DNA of 64,000 nucleotides, from positions 868,001 through 932,000 of the forward strand of contig CAWFGJ010000013.1 of the NCBI GenBank assembly GCA_963815355.1, in the 5' to 3' direction. Shown here piece after piece: positions 49,416 through 58,632 of this stretch. Both the position numbers and the translations under genes were made by a program. How positions within the stretch are numbered: position 1 is the first letter of the stretch; each line of letters starts with the position of its first letter. The notes below the pieces were generated by a model. The model was not told the DNA's origin, did not search any database, and saw only the letters and a program-made list of their open reading frames with translations. Origin of the DNA: JAPUEK01 sp963815355. Its GTDB lineage: Bacteria; Pseudomonadota; Alphaproteobacteria; Rhodobacterales; Rhodobacteraceae.

Positions 49416-50846
49416 TTATGGGACGAAGCGTTGCACCAGTCTTACAACCCGCTTGAGCATAGGGTTATCAAAGAGTTTGGGAGAGAAATAGGCCCCCGCC
49501 GCACGTTTGGACAGTTCAGACAGCGTCGGATAGGGCGCGATCATGCCCGCAACGGCCGAAAGCTTCAGCTTGGCGGACAGGGCAAGCGCCCATAGGCTGA
49601 TCAACTCACCGGCTTGCGGTCCGGCAATGGTGACACCAATCGGGCGGCCATCGACGGCCATCAGTTTCAGGAATCCGGCTGGCTTGGCCTCGGCCAAGGC
49701 GCGGTCGCTGTGTTCAAAGGCCTGGCGCAAGACCGTCAGGCGGCCACCATAGATGTGGCGGGCCTCGGCCTCGGTCAGGCCAACTTGCGCAAGTTCGGGT
49801 TCTGTATAGGTGACATGCGGAACAATTGTTGCCGCTTTGGCCGGGAGGCCCAGCAACATCTGGCGGATCAGCACCCCGGCATGGGCGCCCGCGACATGGG
49901 TGAACTGCAGCCCGCCCGCCGCATCGCCCATCGCATAGACACCACGGTTGCTGATGCTGCGCAGGTTGGGGCCCACTTTGACGCCCCGCCCATCGAACGC
50001 CACGTTCGCGGCCGCAAGGTTCAGCCGTTCAAGTGCCGGTCTGCGCCCGGTGGCGACCAGAAGATGTGAGCCACGGATGACCTCGCCATCGGCCAGCACG
50101 GCCTCTACATCGGCCCCATCCTGGCGCAAGCGGACGACGGGGGTTCCTTGGCGCAGCACCACACCCTCGTCTTGCAGCGCGCTGATCACCACGGCAGCCG
50201 CTTCGGGATCGTCGCGGCCCATGACCGTGCCCGCCTCAATCACTGTCACCTTGCAGCCCAGCCTTCGATGCGCTTGCGCCATCTCCATCCCGATCGGGCC
50301 TCCGCCCAACACGATCAGATGGTCAGGCCGGACGCGGAGCGAAAAGAGTGTCTCGTTGGTCAAATAGGGAATCGTGTCCAGCCCCGGCAGATCAGGCACA
50401 AAGGCCTGCGCCCCGGTGGCAATGACAAAGCGGCGGGCGCGGACCGTTTGGCCGCCTGCCTCCAGTTCTTTCGCCGAGGTGAAACGCGCCCAAGCCCGGA
50501 TGACATTGACACCAAAACCCTCGAATCGTTCCTGGCTGTCCATAGGGGCGATGGTCGCGATGGTGCGGGCGACGTGATCCATGACGGCGGCATAGTCTAT
50601 CTGTGGCTCGACCGGGGAAATGCCGAAGGGGCCGGCTTTGCGCATCGCTTGGGCGGCTTTGGCGGCTGCAAGCAACGCTTTGGAAGGCACGCAGCCGTAG
50701 TTAAGGCAATCGCCGCCCATCTCGGCCCCTTCGATGAGCACAACCCTTGCGCCCATCTGCGCAGCCCCCGCGGCAAGGGACAACCCGCCAGAGCCCGCGC
50801 CGATGATACAAATGTCTGCAGTAAGCGGTTTGGTTTTGACGGTCAT
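49416..50846 (-). CDS. FAD-dependent pyridine nucleotide-disulfide oxidoreductase (mercuric-reductase-like)
   Basis: 476 residues. FAD site CIIGAGSGGLSLAAGAAQMG, redox-active disulfide GGDCLNYGCVPSK (CxxxxC), NAD(P) site VLGGGPIGMEMAQ, second FAD motif GVYAMGDAAGGLQFTHVAG and dimerisation domain VTYTEPELAQVGL. The C-terminal HxHP dyad of lipoamide dehydrogenase is replaced by IAPYPTLSE, so the usual catalytic His is missing and it is not a normal E3 subunit. Coupled (ATGA overlap) to an upstream TVP38 membrane protein, a common pairing in Proteobacteria. Substrate unknown, possibly a membrane-linked thiol or metal. Confidence 0.88.
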   Translation of the reverse strand: MTVKTKPLTADICIIGAGSGGLSLAAGAAQMGARVVLIEGAEMGGDCLNYGCVPSKALLAAAKAAQAMRKAGPFGISPVEPQIDYAAVMDHVARTIATIAPMDSQERFEGFGVNVIRAWARFTSAKELEAGGQTVRARRFVIATGAQAFVPDLPGLDTIPYLTNETLFSLRVRPDHLIVLGGGPIGMEMAQAHRRLGCKVTVIEAGTVMGRDDPEAAAVVISALQDEGVVLRQGTPVVRLRQDGADVEAVLADGEVIRGSHLLVATGRRPALERLNLAAANVAFDGRGVKVGPNLRSISNRGVYAMGDAAGGLQFTHVAGAHAGVLIRQMLLGLPAKAATIVPHVTYTEPELAQVGLTEAEARHIYGGRLTVLRQAFEHSDRALAEAKPAGFLKLMAVDGRPIGVTIAGPQAGELISLWALALSAKLKLSAVAGMIAPYPTLSELSKRAAGAYFSPKLFDNPMLKRVVRLVQRFVP

Positions 50847-51571
50847 TGCGCGTCTCCTTTGGACGGGCGCAGCGCCCGCAGCAGCATCGGTAACGCCGCA
50901 AGAGCGGCAAGGCCCAGAAGGGGCAGCAGCACCGGGGCCGAGAAGGCCACCGACAAGTCAGGCGAGTCGCCGCGGGCCAGCACCTCGCCCAGGCCCGCGC
51001 CGATAGAGGTAAAGACCAACCCGCCGGGAATGATGCCCGTAAAGGTGGTAATAAAGAAAGGCCAGAAGCGGATACCCGCAAAGGCGGGCAACAAGTTGGC
51101 CAGAAAGAACGGCACTGCGGGGACCAGCCGCATGGTCAGCAGGGCGGACCACTGGTTATCGGACAAGGCGGCTTGGAGGCGGGCGGCGGGGCCACCCCTT
51201 TCGGTGATCCGCGCGGCAACCTCAGCACCCAGCCCCGCACGGGCGGCCAGAAAGATACCTGCCGCGCCGAGCGTGGCTGCGCTCACGTTATAGGCAACGC
51301 CGGGAAAGGTGCCGAACAAGAAACCGCCGGTAAGTGTCGCCAAGGTGGCACCGGGCAGGCTTAGCCCGACGATTGCTGTATAGGCGACGATGAAACCAAG
51401 GACGGCCAGCAAATAGTGTTGATCGCGAAAGGCCAGCAAGGCGGCCCGGTTATCGGCCAAAGCCTCCAAAGTCAGGCGATCGCGCAGCAAAAGCGCACCA
51501 AGAATCGCTGACAGGATGATCAGCACTAGCGGCAGGCGGCGCAGGGCCGAGGTATAAGCGGTTTTTATCAT
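50843..51571 (-). CDS. TVP38/TMEM64 (DedA-like) membrane protein
   Basis: 242-residue inner-membrane protein with about six hydrophobic helices. The SNARE-associated Golgi/DedA motif is visible as LTGGFLFGTFPGVAYNVSAA with a following Gly-rich helix. ATG at 51569-51571 (MIKTAYTSALRRLPLVLIIL); longer starts would add an unlikely leader. It is the first gene of a two-gene operon with the FAD oxidoreductase, overlapping it by four bases. Members may move lipids or couple ions to transport; no specific substrate can be given. Confidence 0.88.
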   Translation of the reverse strand: MIKTAYTSALRRLPLVLIILSAILGALLLRDRLTLEALADNRAALLAFRDQHYLLAVLGFIVAYTAIVGLSLPGATLATLTGGFLFGTFPGVAYNVSAATLGAAGIFLAARAGLGAEVAARITERGGPAARLQAALSDNQWSALLTMRLVPAVPFFLANLLPAFAGIRFWPFFITTFTGIIPGGLVFTSIGAGLGEVLARGDSPDLSVAFSAPVLLPLLGLAALAALPMLLRALRPSKGDAQ

Positions 51572-51826
51572 TGTTCGAAGATGATCAGATGCGTGTCGTG
51601 GCGCCAGCCCACTCACAGCAGCTTGATCCCAAGGGGGTCTTTGGGCAGCCTTAAAGGGGTAGGCTGTAACAATCCGGGCGGATATAAGGGGGTGACTGCG
51701 GGAAATGTTGCAGAAATCTTCGGTCGATTGCGTTGACTTGCCTGAAAAGCGCCCGTAAAGGACGGGCTTCAAGTTTGCCGCTCTCGAATCCTTCCGGGTT
51801 CGTGCACCCGTCTGATGGAGACCGCT

Positions 51827-51961
51827 ATGAAGCGCACTTTTCAACCGTCGAACCTCGTTCGCACCCGCCGTCACGGCTTTCGCGCCCGTATGGCTACCAA
51901 AGGTGGCCGTCTGGTTCTTGCCGCTCGCCGCGCCAAGGGCCGCAAGAAGCTGTCCGCCTAA
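51827..51961 (+). CDS. rpmH: 50S ribosomal protein L34
   Basis: 44 residues starting MKRTFQPSNLVRTRRHGFRA with the basic C-terminus ARRAKGRKKLSA, a textbook L34. Preceded by a GGAG site and followed 53 bases later by rnpA, the conserved rpmH-rnpA order. Confidence 0.98.
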   Translation: MKRTFQPSNLVRTRRHGFRARMATKGGRLVLAARRAKGRKKLSA

Positions 51962-52014
51962 TCTTTGACGGATCTCTGACCGACCCTGCGCGGGTCGGGA
52001 GTTGGAGTGACGAC

Positions 52015-52500
52015 ATGACACCGCCGAAGGAATCGGACATTGGCCTTGCAGCCGAACCATCCGAACCGCCTCCGGCGGTTTCGCTTTGCGCGGATGCTTG
52101 TGTGATGCCATCCGGCGGCGCTTCGCGCGTCGTCAAGCCCACAACCATGCGGACCCGGCCGGAATTTCTGCGCGCAGCGCAGGCACGCCGTCAGGGAACC
52201 GGTGGGTTCTTGCTGCAGGGGCGCGACCGCAAGGACGATAACCCGGCCGTGCAGGTTGGCTTTACAGCCTCTAAAAAGATTGGCAACGCTGTGGCGCGCA
52301 ATCGCGCCAAGCGCCGCTTACGCGCTTTGGCGCGCGACGTGTTGCCCGCACTTGCCCAACCCGGTTGGGATTATGTGCTGGTCGCCAAACCACAAGCGAC
52401 ACTAAGCCGTCTGTTCGCCGATCTGCGCGACGACCTGACGGCCGCGCTACGCTCTGTCCATCGCGAGGCGCCGAAAGATCGGCCCAAGGACAGCAAATGA
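52015..52500 (+). CDS. rnpA: ribonuclease P protein component
   Basis: Protein subunit that helps RNase P RNA remove tRNA 5' leaders. The family motif is GFTASKKIGNAVARNRAKRR near residues 83-102 (RNR box). From ATG 52015 it has 161 residues, about 40 more than usual, because of an acidic/Pro-rich N-terminal extension (MTPPKESDIGLAAEPSEPPP). An internal Met at the start of MRTRPEFLRAAQ could give the shorter normal form. Overlaps yidD by four bases. Confidence 0.95.
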   Translation: MTPPKESDIGLAAEPSEPPPAVSLCADACVMPSGGASRVVKPTTMRTRPEFLRAAQARRQGTGGFLLQGRDRKDDNPAVQVGFTASKKIGNAVARNRAKRRLRALARDVLPALAQPGWDYVLVAKPQATLSRLFADLRDDLTAALRSVHREAPKDRPKDSK

Positions 52501-52748
52501 CCCCCCTTGCCCGCGTGGTCGCCCTGCCCGTGCGCGCCTATCGGCTGTTGCTGTCGCCTTGGCTGGGGAATGGCTGCCGCTATCAACCAACCTGTTCGGC
52601 CTATGCGATGGAGGCTCTGGAGCGGCATGGCGGAGTAAAGGGCGGCTATCTGATGGTCCGCCGGATCTGCCGCTGCCATCCTTGGGGTGGGCATGGCTAT
52701 GACCCGGTACCGGGCTCTGATCCCGAATTCGACAAAACACATTCCTGA
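52497..52748 (+). CDS. yidD: membrane protein insertion efficiency factor YidD
   Basis: 83 residues with the family signature CRYQPTCSAYAMEALERHG and the tail RICRCHPWGGHGYDPVP. Membrane-peripheral helper placed as usual between rnpA and yidC. ATG lies in the ATGA overlap with rnpA. Here yidC is not directly next; an EAL-domain gene lies between. Confidence 0.96.
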   Translation: MTPLARVVALPVRAYRLLLSPWLGNGCRYQPTCSAYAMEALERHGGVKGGYLMVRRICRCHPWGGHGYDPVPGSDPEFDKTHS

Positions 52749-52775
52749 AAGGCCGGGCGCGTCAGACGCGTCGAA

Positions 52776-52806
52776 GCCTCCGGCGGGAGTATTTTTCCAA
52801 GATGAA
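52776..52806 (+). repeat. GCCTCCGGCGGGAGTATTTTT-type repeat, copy 1
   Basis: GCCTCCGGCGGGAGTATTTT, followed by TCCAAGATGAA, matches both arms of the inverted repeat at 60388-60472. The stretch is a dispersed intergenic element; here a single arm follows yidD and may act as a terminator with the GC hairpin just upstream (GCGTC-AGA-CGC). Confidence 0.7.
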
Positions 52807-53583
52807 GCCGCTTCTTTTTTGGAGGGGCCCGGTCTGGCATAGAAGTGCCAGGCAGGTGTTGCCAAGATTGACGCTGTGCTTTTCGATGGCATCTGCCCAT
52901 TGTTCCACGCCGCGCCGAATTTTCGAATTGCGCAAGCCGATCGTGCAGCAGGTGCGCGCGGCGAGCGGGACCTATGGGGGCATCAAACGCTGTGCGCGCG
53001 GGTTGATTTGCCTCGGCCCGGCGCGCGCGACCAGTCGCCCTCGGCGACTTTGGCAGAGATTTGAGGGGCAAGTCGTTGCCGATCGAACCTATTGCCCCCA
53101 ATCTGGATCATGGGCAGCCAAAGCATCCTGCAGCTTTCGTTGCAACGTTCGTGACCCGCATGGAGGCGCCGGATTGACAATAGGGGCACCAAATCCGTTG
53201 TGGCCGCCGCTGTCGCGCCGGGTCGACTGATTTGGTAACTTTGCTCGCGCTTGCGGGGCGAAGACTTTTACCGGCTCGCACGGGAAGAGCGTTGTTCGGC
53301 GGAGGTTCCGGGTCATAACCGCGAAGATCGCGTAGAGGCTTTTTCAGAAAACTGTTCAATAGTCAGTGGTTGGCCAAGATGCTGGCGCATGGGCGACCCA
53401 CCCGTCTGGCCGACCAGATGTTTGTTTACGGCTCGACGCTGCTGCGCCCGAGCAGCCTGAAAAGCAGTCAAATTAGTGAAAATCTTCCGCAACTTCAGGG
53501 CGAGGATTAACGATCCGATCAGGCTGATTGGCTAGGGTTCCGGTGTCGGGCCTTACATCCCGGAACCAAGTGGGAGCCTAGTA
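52807..53583. other. intergenic stretch with possible coding remnants
   Basis: About 780 bases between yidD and the EAL gene. On the minus strand near 53110-53200 a frame contains WCPYCQSGAS and CFGC, resembling a zinc-ribbon fragment. On the plus strand 53380-53510 reads like a protein end (WLAKMLAHGRPTRLADQMFV). Neither has a start or enough context to call. I cannot name a gene here. Confidence 0.4.
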
Positions 53584-55116
53584 ATGTCCTTTCCCCATAC
53601 CCGGTTGTTCACGGCAACGCGCTGGATTTCAGCGCAGCTTCGCCGACCAGAGCATATGGTGTTCCTGCCCGCTCTGACCCTGGCGGCCTTTTGGCTGGGC
53701 GGAGAAGAGGTGCTGATCCTGACGGCTTTGGGCGCACCGCTGGTTTTTGCCATCGCCGGAGCGTTTCGGTTTCACGCAGCCGTGGCCGAAACGGAGGCTA
53801 TCGGACTGCGCCCGCAGATTGTGGGCCAGATGGACCGGACCCTGCGCGAAGCATCCCCTGACGGCGCGATGACGACCGCTTGTCTGGTGGTGCAGTTCGA
53901 CGAAGCCGAACAGCTTTTGCAGCGCCACGGTCGCGCGGCGCAGACCGAAGTCTTGAGCCAATCTGCCGAGCGGCTTTGCGCGGCACTTCGGACTGGGGAT
54001 ACTGTGGCGCGCCTGGAGGGCGGCGGGTTTGCCGTGGCCTTGCAGCCCGTGCGCCGGTTGGATCTGGAAACGGTTGTGCAGATTGCTGCGCGGTTGCAGG
54101 CGGCGCTGGCAGTCCCCATCAGCCTGAATGCGGCGCGAATATATGTAAGCGCCTCGGTCGGGTTCTGCCTTGCTGCGCGCGCGCCGAAGGCCGAGGGGGC
54201 AGCCTTGTTGGACGCCGCGCAGATTGCAGCGGATGAGGCGTTGCGCAACGGGCCGGGGGCAATCCGCGCCTGGTCACCGGAAATGTCGCGCCACAAAGCG
54301 GACCGCGAGGCATTGCGCGAAGATTTGGAGATCGCCTTGGATGAGGGCCAGATCCGCGCCTACTACCAGCCCCAGATTTCGACTGACACCGGGGCGATCA
54401 CCGGGTTTGAGGCGCTGGCCCGCTGGCAGCACCCCCAGAGGGGCTTGATTTCACCCGCCGAATTCCTGCCACTGATCGAGGCCTCGGGTTTGAGCGAACG
54501 GCTTGGCGAGGTGATGCTGTATCAAGCGCTGACAGCGTTGGCGCAGTGGGATCAGGCGGGCTATTCGGTGTCCACAGTCGCCGTGAACTTCTCTGCGGCG
54601 GAATTGCGAAATCCAAAGCTGGCGGAAAAGCTGAAGTGGGAGTTGGATCGGTTCGAGATGGAGCCGAAAAGGCTGACGGTTGAGGTGTTGGAAAATGTGG
54701 TCGCGGAGACAGAGAATGACGTAATCGTTGCGAATATCGCGGCACTCGCGCAGTTGGGTTGCGGCATAGACTTGGATGACTTTGGGACAGGCCACGCCTC
54801 TATCACGTCGATACGGCGTTTTGCGGTCCGGCGGATCAAGATTGACCGCAGCTTTGTCACGCGGGTGGATGAGGACCGTCAGCAACAAAAGATGGTGGCG
54901 GCGATTCTGTCGATGGCCGAACAACTGGGGCTTGCGACGCTGGCGGAAGGGGTGGAGACGCCCGCCGAACACGCGATGTTGGCGCAGTTGGGCTGCGGCG
55001 ACGTGCAAGGTTTTGGCATCGCCCGCCCGATGCCGCTTGAAGAAACGCAGGACTGGATGACGCGTCATCGCGCCCGGGTTGGCATGGCCCCGCGCATCGG
55101 CCACAAGGCGCGCTAA
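53584..55116 (+). CDS. cyclic-di-GMP phosphodiesterase with degenerate GGDEF and EAL domains
   Basis: 510-residue signalling protein. Two hydrophobic segments at the N-terminus (about 26-62) suggest a membrane anchor. The GGDEF domain is degenerate, with LEGGGFAVAL in place of GGDEF, so it should not synthesise c-di-GMP. The EAL domain looks active: FEALARW, VAVNFSAAEL (Asn), VEVLENVV (Glu), DLDDFGTGHAS (Asp pair), RIKIDRSFV (Lys) and LAEGVETPAEH (Glu) retain the metal and base residues. It would hydrolyse c-di-GMP and favour motility over biofilm. It interrupts the usual yidD-yidC neighbourhood. Confidence 0.92.
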   Translation: MSFPHTRLFTATRWISAQLRRPEHMVFLPALTLAAFWLGGEEVLILTALGAPLVFAIAGAFRFHAAVAETEAIGLRPQIVGQMDRTLREASPDGAMTTACLVVQFDEAEQLLQRHGRAAQTEVLSQSAERLCAALRTGDTVARLEGGGFAVALQPVRRLDLETVVQIAARLQAALAVPISLNAARIYVSASVGFCLAARAPKAEGAALLDAAQIAADEALRNGPGAIRAWSPEMSRHKADREALREDLEIALDEGQIRAYYQPQISTDTGAITGFEALARWQHPQRGLISPAEFLPLIEASGLSERLGEVMLYQALTALAQWDQAGYSVSTVAVNFSAAELRNPKLAEKLKWELDRFEMEPKRLTVEVLENVVAETENDVIVANIAALAQLGCGIDLDDFGTGHASITSIRRFAVRRIKIDRSFVTRVDEDRQQQKMVAAILSMAEQLGLATLAEGVETPAEHAMLAQLGCGDVQGFGIARPMPLEETQDWMTRHRARVGMAPRIGHKAR

Positions 55117-55276
55117 GGGTGGATCAAGGGCCAAGTTGGCAAGATATGGGCAATCGAGACGTAAATCTTGCCTCGCTTGGCCCGGTCAGCCGGATGAAGG
55201 GGGAAAACCGCTTGACCTTTCCCGGCCCCTTCTGTTGAACCACCGCTGACCTAGAACAGGAATGGCGGTGGTCCCC

Positions 55277-57097
55277 ATGGACGATCAGAACAAGAATCTT
55301 ATCCTCGCTTCGGTGCTCAGCTTCCTCGTGATTGTTGGCTGGTTCGTCGCAGGCCCCATGCTGTTCCCTCAGTGGTTCCCACAGGAAACGGTACAAACAG
55401 CAGTGACACCCGAAGCAGCGGTGACCGAGGCGACGACGGCGAAACCAGCCGCCGCCGCTCTGGAAACAGAGCCGTTGCCGGAAGCCCCGCGCTTGACCAT
55501 CGATACGCCGAAGCTTGCCGGCTCTATCTCGATGCTTGGCGGGCGGATCGATACTCTGTCGCTCAAGACCTATCACGAAACGATTGACCCCGGCTCGCCC
55601 AACGTCTCGTTGCTGTCGCCGGTGGGTCAGGATTTTCCCTACTACGCAGTCTTTGGTTGGTCACCCGGCAAGGGATTGACCAATGAAGATCTGCCCGGCG
55701 CCAAGGCCGAGTGGAAGATCGCTGCCGGGGGCACACTGTCACCGGGCCAGCCGGTCACGCTCAACTGGGATAATGGCAAGGGCCTGCTTTTCACCCGGAC
55801 TATTTCGGTGGACGAAGACTTCCTTTTCACCGTCACCGACGGTGTTCAGAACAACAGCCAGACCGAGGCGAGACTGGCCGCATACGGCATCATCGCGCGC
55901 CACGGCCTGCCAAAGATGCAGAACATTTATGTTGTGCACGAAGGGGTTGTACGCCGGACAGATGGCAAGTTGGAGGAAATCAAGTACTCCAAACTGGCTG
56001 ATCTTCCGGTCGTGGAACGTGAAGGCACGAATGCCGAAGTTGTGGATGCCACGACGGATGGCTGGATTGGTTTTACCGACCACTACTGGATGACGACGCT
56101 GATCCCCGAGCAGGGCAAACCCTATACGGCGGTGACGAAATTCGTCCCATCGGCCTCCATCTATCAAACCGAAATCCGCCAACCGGTGATGACCGTCGCG
56201 CCTGGCGACAAGGCGGAGGTCACGACACGCCTGTTCGCCGGCGCCAAAGAATGGGAAACCATCGGCGCCTATCAGGCGAATGCGGGTATCCCGGGCTTTA
56301 TCGACTCGATCGACTGGGGCTGGTTCTACTTCCTTACCAAGCCGATCTTTGCGGTTCTGCACTGGTTGCACGGCATTATCGGCAACATGGGGGTGGCGAT
56401 CATCGCGCTCACCTTCGTCTTGAAGGTGTTGGTGCTGCCGCTGGCCTACAAGTCTTACGTTTCCATGGCCCGGATGAAGGAACTTCAGCCGGAAATGGAG
56501 GCGCTCAAAGAACGCGCCGGGGACGACAAGCAAAAGCTGCAGAAGGAAATGATGCAGCTTTACAAGGAAAAGAAAGTCAATCCGGCGGCCGGTTGTTTGC
56601 CGATACTGATCCAGATTCCGATTTTCTTTAGCCTTTACAAGGTGATCTTTGTAACCATCGAACTGCGCCACGCGCCGTTCTTTGGTTGGCTGAAAGACCT
56701 GAGTGCGCCGGACCCGTCTTCGCTTTACAACCTGTTTGGGGCTCTGCCTTGGGGCGCTCCAGCGGCGGGCACCGTCACGCACCTGATCTTCATTGGCGTG
56801 CTGCCGATCCTGCTGGGCATTTCCATGTGGCTGCAGCAGAAACTGAACCCGGCGCCCGCCGACCCGGTTCAGCAGCAGATCTTCGCTTGGATGCCGTTCA
56901 TCTTCATGTTCATGCTGGGCGGTTTTGCCTCGGGTCTGGTGCTGTACTGGATCACCAACAACACCATCACTTTCACCCAGCAATACCTGATCATGCGCAG
57001 CCACGGCCACACGCCGGACCTGTTCGGCAACATCAAGTCCAGCTTCAAGAAAAAGCCGATAGTGGTTGAAGCACCTGAAAAGGCCAAGAAAAAGTGA
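55277..57097 (+). CDS. yidC: membrane protein insertase YidC
   Basis: 606 residues from ATG 55277 (MDDQNKNLILASVLSFLVIV), the usual Rhodobacterales start; an in-frame ATG at 55262 would add five residues. An N-terminal membrane helix, a large periplasmic beta domain, then the conserved insertase core with KSYVSMARMKELQPEMEALK, CLPILIQIPIFFSLYKVIFV and LYWITNNTITFTQQYLIM. Inserts proteins into the inner membrane with or without SecYEG. The stop overlaps the GTG start of the MOSC gene. Confidence 0.97.
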   Translation: MDDQNKNLILASVLSFLVIVGWFVAGPMLFPQWFPQETVQTAVTPEAAVTEATTAKPAAAALETEPLPEAPRLTIDTPKLAGSISMLGGRIDTLSLKTYHETIDPGSPNVSLLSPVGQDFPYYAVFGWSPGKGLTNEDLPGAKAEWKIAAGGTLSPGQPVTLNWDNGKGLLFTRTISVDEDFLFTVTDGVQNNSQTEARLAAYGIIARHGLPKMQNIYVVHEGVVRRTDGKLEEIKYSKLADLPVVEREGTNAEVVDATTDGWIGFTDHYWMTTLIPEQGKPYTAVTKFVPSASIYQTEIRQPVMTVAPGDKAEVTTRLFAGAKEWETIGAYQANAGIPGFIDSIDWGWFYFLTKPIFAVLHWLHGIIGNMGVAIIALTFVLKVLVLPLAYKSYVSMARMKELQPEMEALKERAGDDKQKLQKEMMQLYKEKKVNPAAGCLPILIQIPIFFSLYKVIFVTIELRHAPFFGWLKDLSAPDPSSLYNLFGALPWGAPAAGTVTHLIFIGVLPILLGISMWLQQKLNPAPADPVQQQIFAWMPFIFMFMLGGFASGLVLYWITNNTITFTQQYLIMRSHGHTPDLFGNIKSSFKKKPIVVEAPEKAKKK

Positions 57098-57840
57098 CAG
57101 GGCGGCTAGGGCAAATAACCCGCCACCCGATCAAGGGACACGGACGCGAGGCTCTCGCGTCCGTTCGTCTTTCGGCGGGCGACTGCCTTCCCTGGGACCG
57201 GCACTGGGCGGTCGCCCATAGTGCGGCCAAACTGCGGGACGGCTGGAATCCTTGCGTGAACTTTGCACGGGGCGCAAAGGCACCGGGGTTGATGGCGGTT
57301 ACCTCGGTACTGGACGAGGCGACGGGCCAGATCACTCTGCACCATCCGGACCACGGCTCGCTGCAGTTTTCGCCTGATGATCCTGCCGATCTACCCCGGT
57401 TTCTGGACTGGATCGGGCCGCTCAACCCACCCGAACGCGCCCAGCCCACCCGGTTCATGACGGCAGGCCGCGGGATGACGGATACGGATTTCCCATCCAT
57501 TTCAATCCTTTCCACCGCTACTCTGGCCGATCTTTCGGCACGGATGGGGATGGCATTGTCACCTGACCGCTGGCGGGGAAATTTTTGGCTGGACGGGGCG
57601 GAGCCTTGGGCAGAGTTTGGCTGGATCGGCAAACATTTGCGGATTGGCGAAACCCTTTTGCGGGTTCAAGAGCGGATCACCCGCTGCACGGCGACCACGG
57701 TGGATCCTTTGACCGGACAGGTCGCGGGTGACACGCTGGCCGCCCTCAACGCCCACTACGGGCACAAAGATTTCGGCATTTATGCCGTGGTGATCGAAGG
57801 CGGACTCGTCTCGGTCGGCGATGAATGGAGCCTGACATGA
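57094..57840 (+). CDS. MOSC-domain protein
   Basis: 248 residues from GTG 57094 overlapping the yidC stop. MOSC N-terminal beta-barrel (VTGRLGQITRHPIKGHGREA) and MOSC core (FPSISILSTATLADLSARMG, RWRGNFWLDGAEPWAEFGWI, then VQERITRCTATTVDPLTG with the conserved Cys). Such proteins handle molybdenum cofactor sulfur or reduce N-hydroxylated compounds. It lies in the yidC-engB operon, overlapping engB by four bases, as in many Rhodobacterales. Substrate not determinable. Confidence 0.9.
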   Translation: MTGRLGQITRHPIKGHGREALASVRLSAGDCLPWDRHWAVAHSAAKLRDGWNPCVNFARGAKAPGLMAVTSVLDEATGQITLHHPDHGSLQFSPDDPADLPRFLDWIGPLNPPERAQPTRFMTAGRGMTDTDFPSISILSTATLADLSARMGMALSPDRWRGNFWLDGAEPWAEFGWIGKHLRIGETLLRVQERITRCTATTVDPLTGQVAGDTLAALNAHYGHKDFGIYAVVIEGGLVSVGDEWSLT

Positions 57841-58487
57841 GCATGACTTTCACCCTTGCCCCCGAAGCGGAAGAGCCGTCACGCGAGGTTGGCCGCCTGC
57901 TTTTCGCGGGGCCTGTGACCTTTGTGAAAGGCGTCGTCGCCATGTCTGGCCTGCCCCCTGCGGACCGGGTTGAGGTGTGTTTCGCAGGGCGGTCAAACGT
58001 CGGGAAATCCAGCTTGATCAACGCGTTGACCGGTCGCAAGACGCTGGCGCGCGCGTCGAACACGCCGGGGCGGACCCAAGAGATCAACTACTTTGCTTTG
58101 GGTGAAACCCGCTATCTGGTCGACCTTCCGGGCTACGGATATGCCGAGGCGCCAATCGCGATCGTGGCTAAGTGGCAGGCGCTGTTGAAGCAATACCTCG
58201 CCGGGCGGCAAACCCTGCGCCGGGCCTTTGTGCTGATCGATTCGCGCCATGGCGTGAAGGCGGTGGATGAAGAGATCCTCATGCTGCTGAACCGATCCGC
58301 GGTGACCTTTCAGGCAGTGCTGACCAAAGTCGACAAAATCAGCAAGCTGGAGCGTGAGGCGGTGATCGAGCAGGTCAAAGGCGCATTGGGCAAACACCCG
58401 GCGGCCTATCCCGAGATCGTTGTCACCTCATCCGAAAAGGGCGAAGGCATTGAAACGCTGCGGGCGATTGTGGCCGGGTTGGTCTGA
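57837..58487 (+). CDS. engB: ribosome biogenesis GTPase EngB (YihA/YsxC)
   Basis: 216 residues. G1 GRSNVGKSSLINALT (about 50-64), G2 SNTPGRTQEINYF, G3 DLPGYGYAEAP, G4 LTKVDKIS and G5 TSSEKGEG are all intact. Essential GTPase for 50S assembly. The ATG at 57837 overlaps the MOSC stop (ATGA); a Met two codons later (57843) is possible. Confidence 0.96.
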   Translation: MSMTFTLAPEAEEPSREVGRLLFAGPVTFVKGVVAMSGLPPADRVEVCFAGRSNVGKSSLINALTGRKTLARASNTPGRTQEINYFALGETRYLVDLPGYGYAEAPIAIVAKWQALLKQYLAGRQTLRRAFVLIDSRHGVKAVDEEILMLLNRSAVTFQAVLTKVDKISKLEREAVIEQVKGALGKHPAAYPEIVVTSSEKGEGIETLRAIVAGLV

Positions 58488-58632
58488 CCCGGCGAACGCA
58501 GCCTTAATTCGCTGATTTAGCAGGATTTTCGGCGTCTTCTTTCTATCTTCCAACGATCTTCCGTTTGTCTTGCCGTGGGGTAGACGCGGGGCAGGTTAAC
58601 GGCTCGCCCAAATCCGGAGCAAAAGCGCCGGG

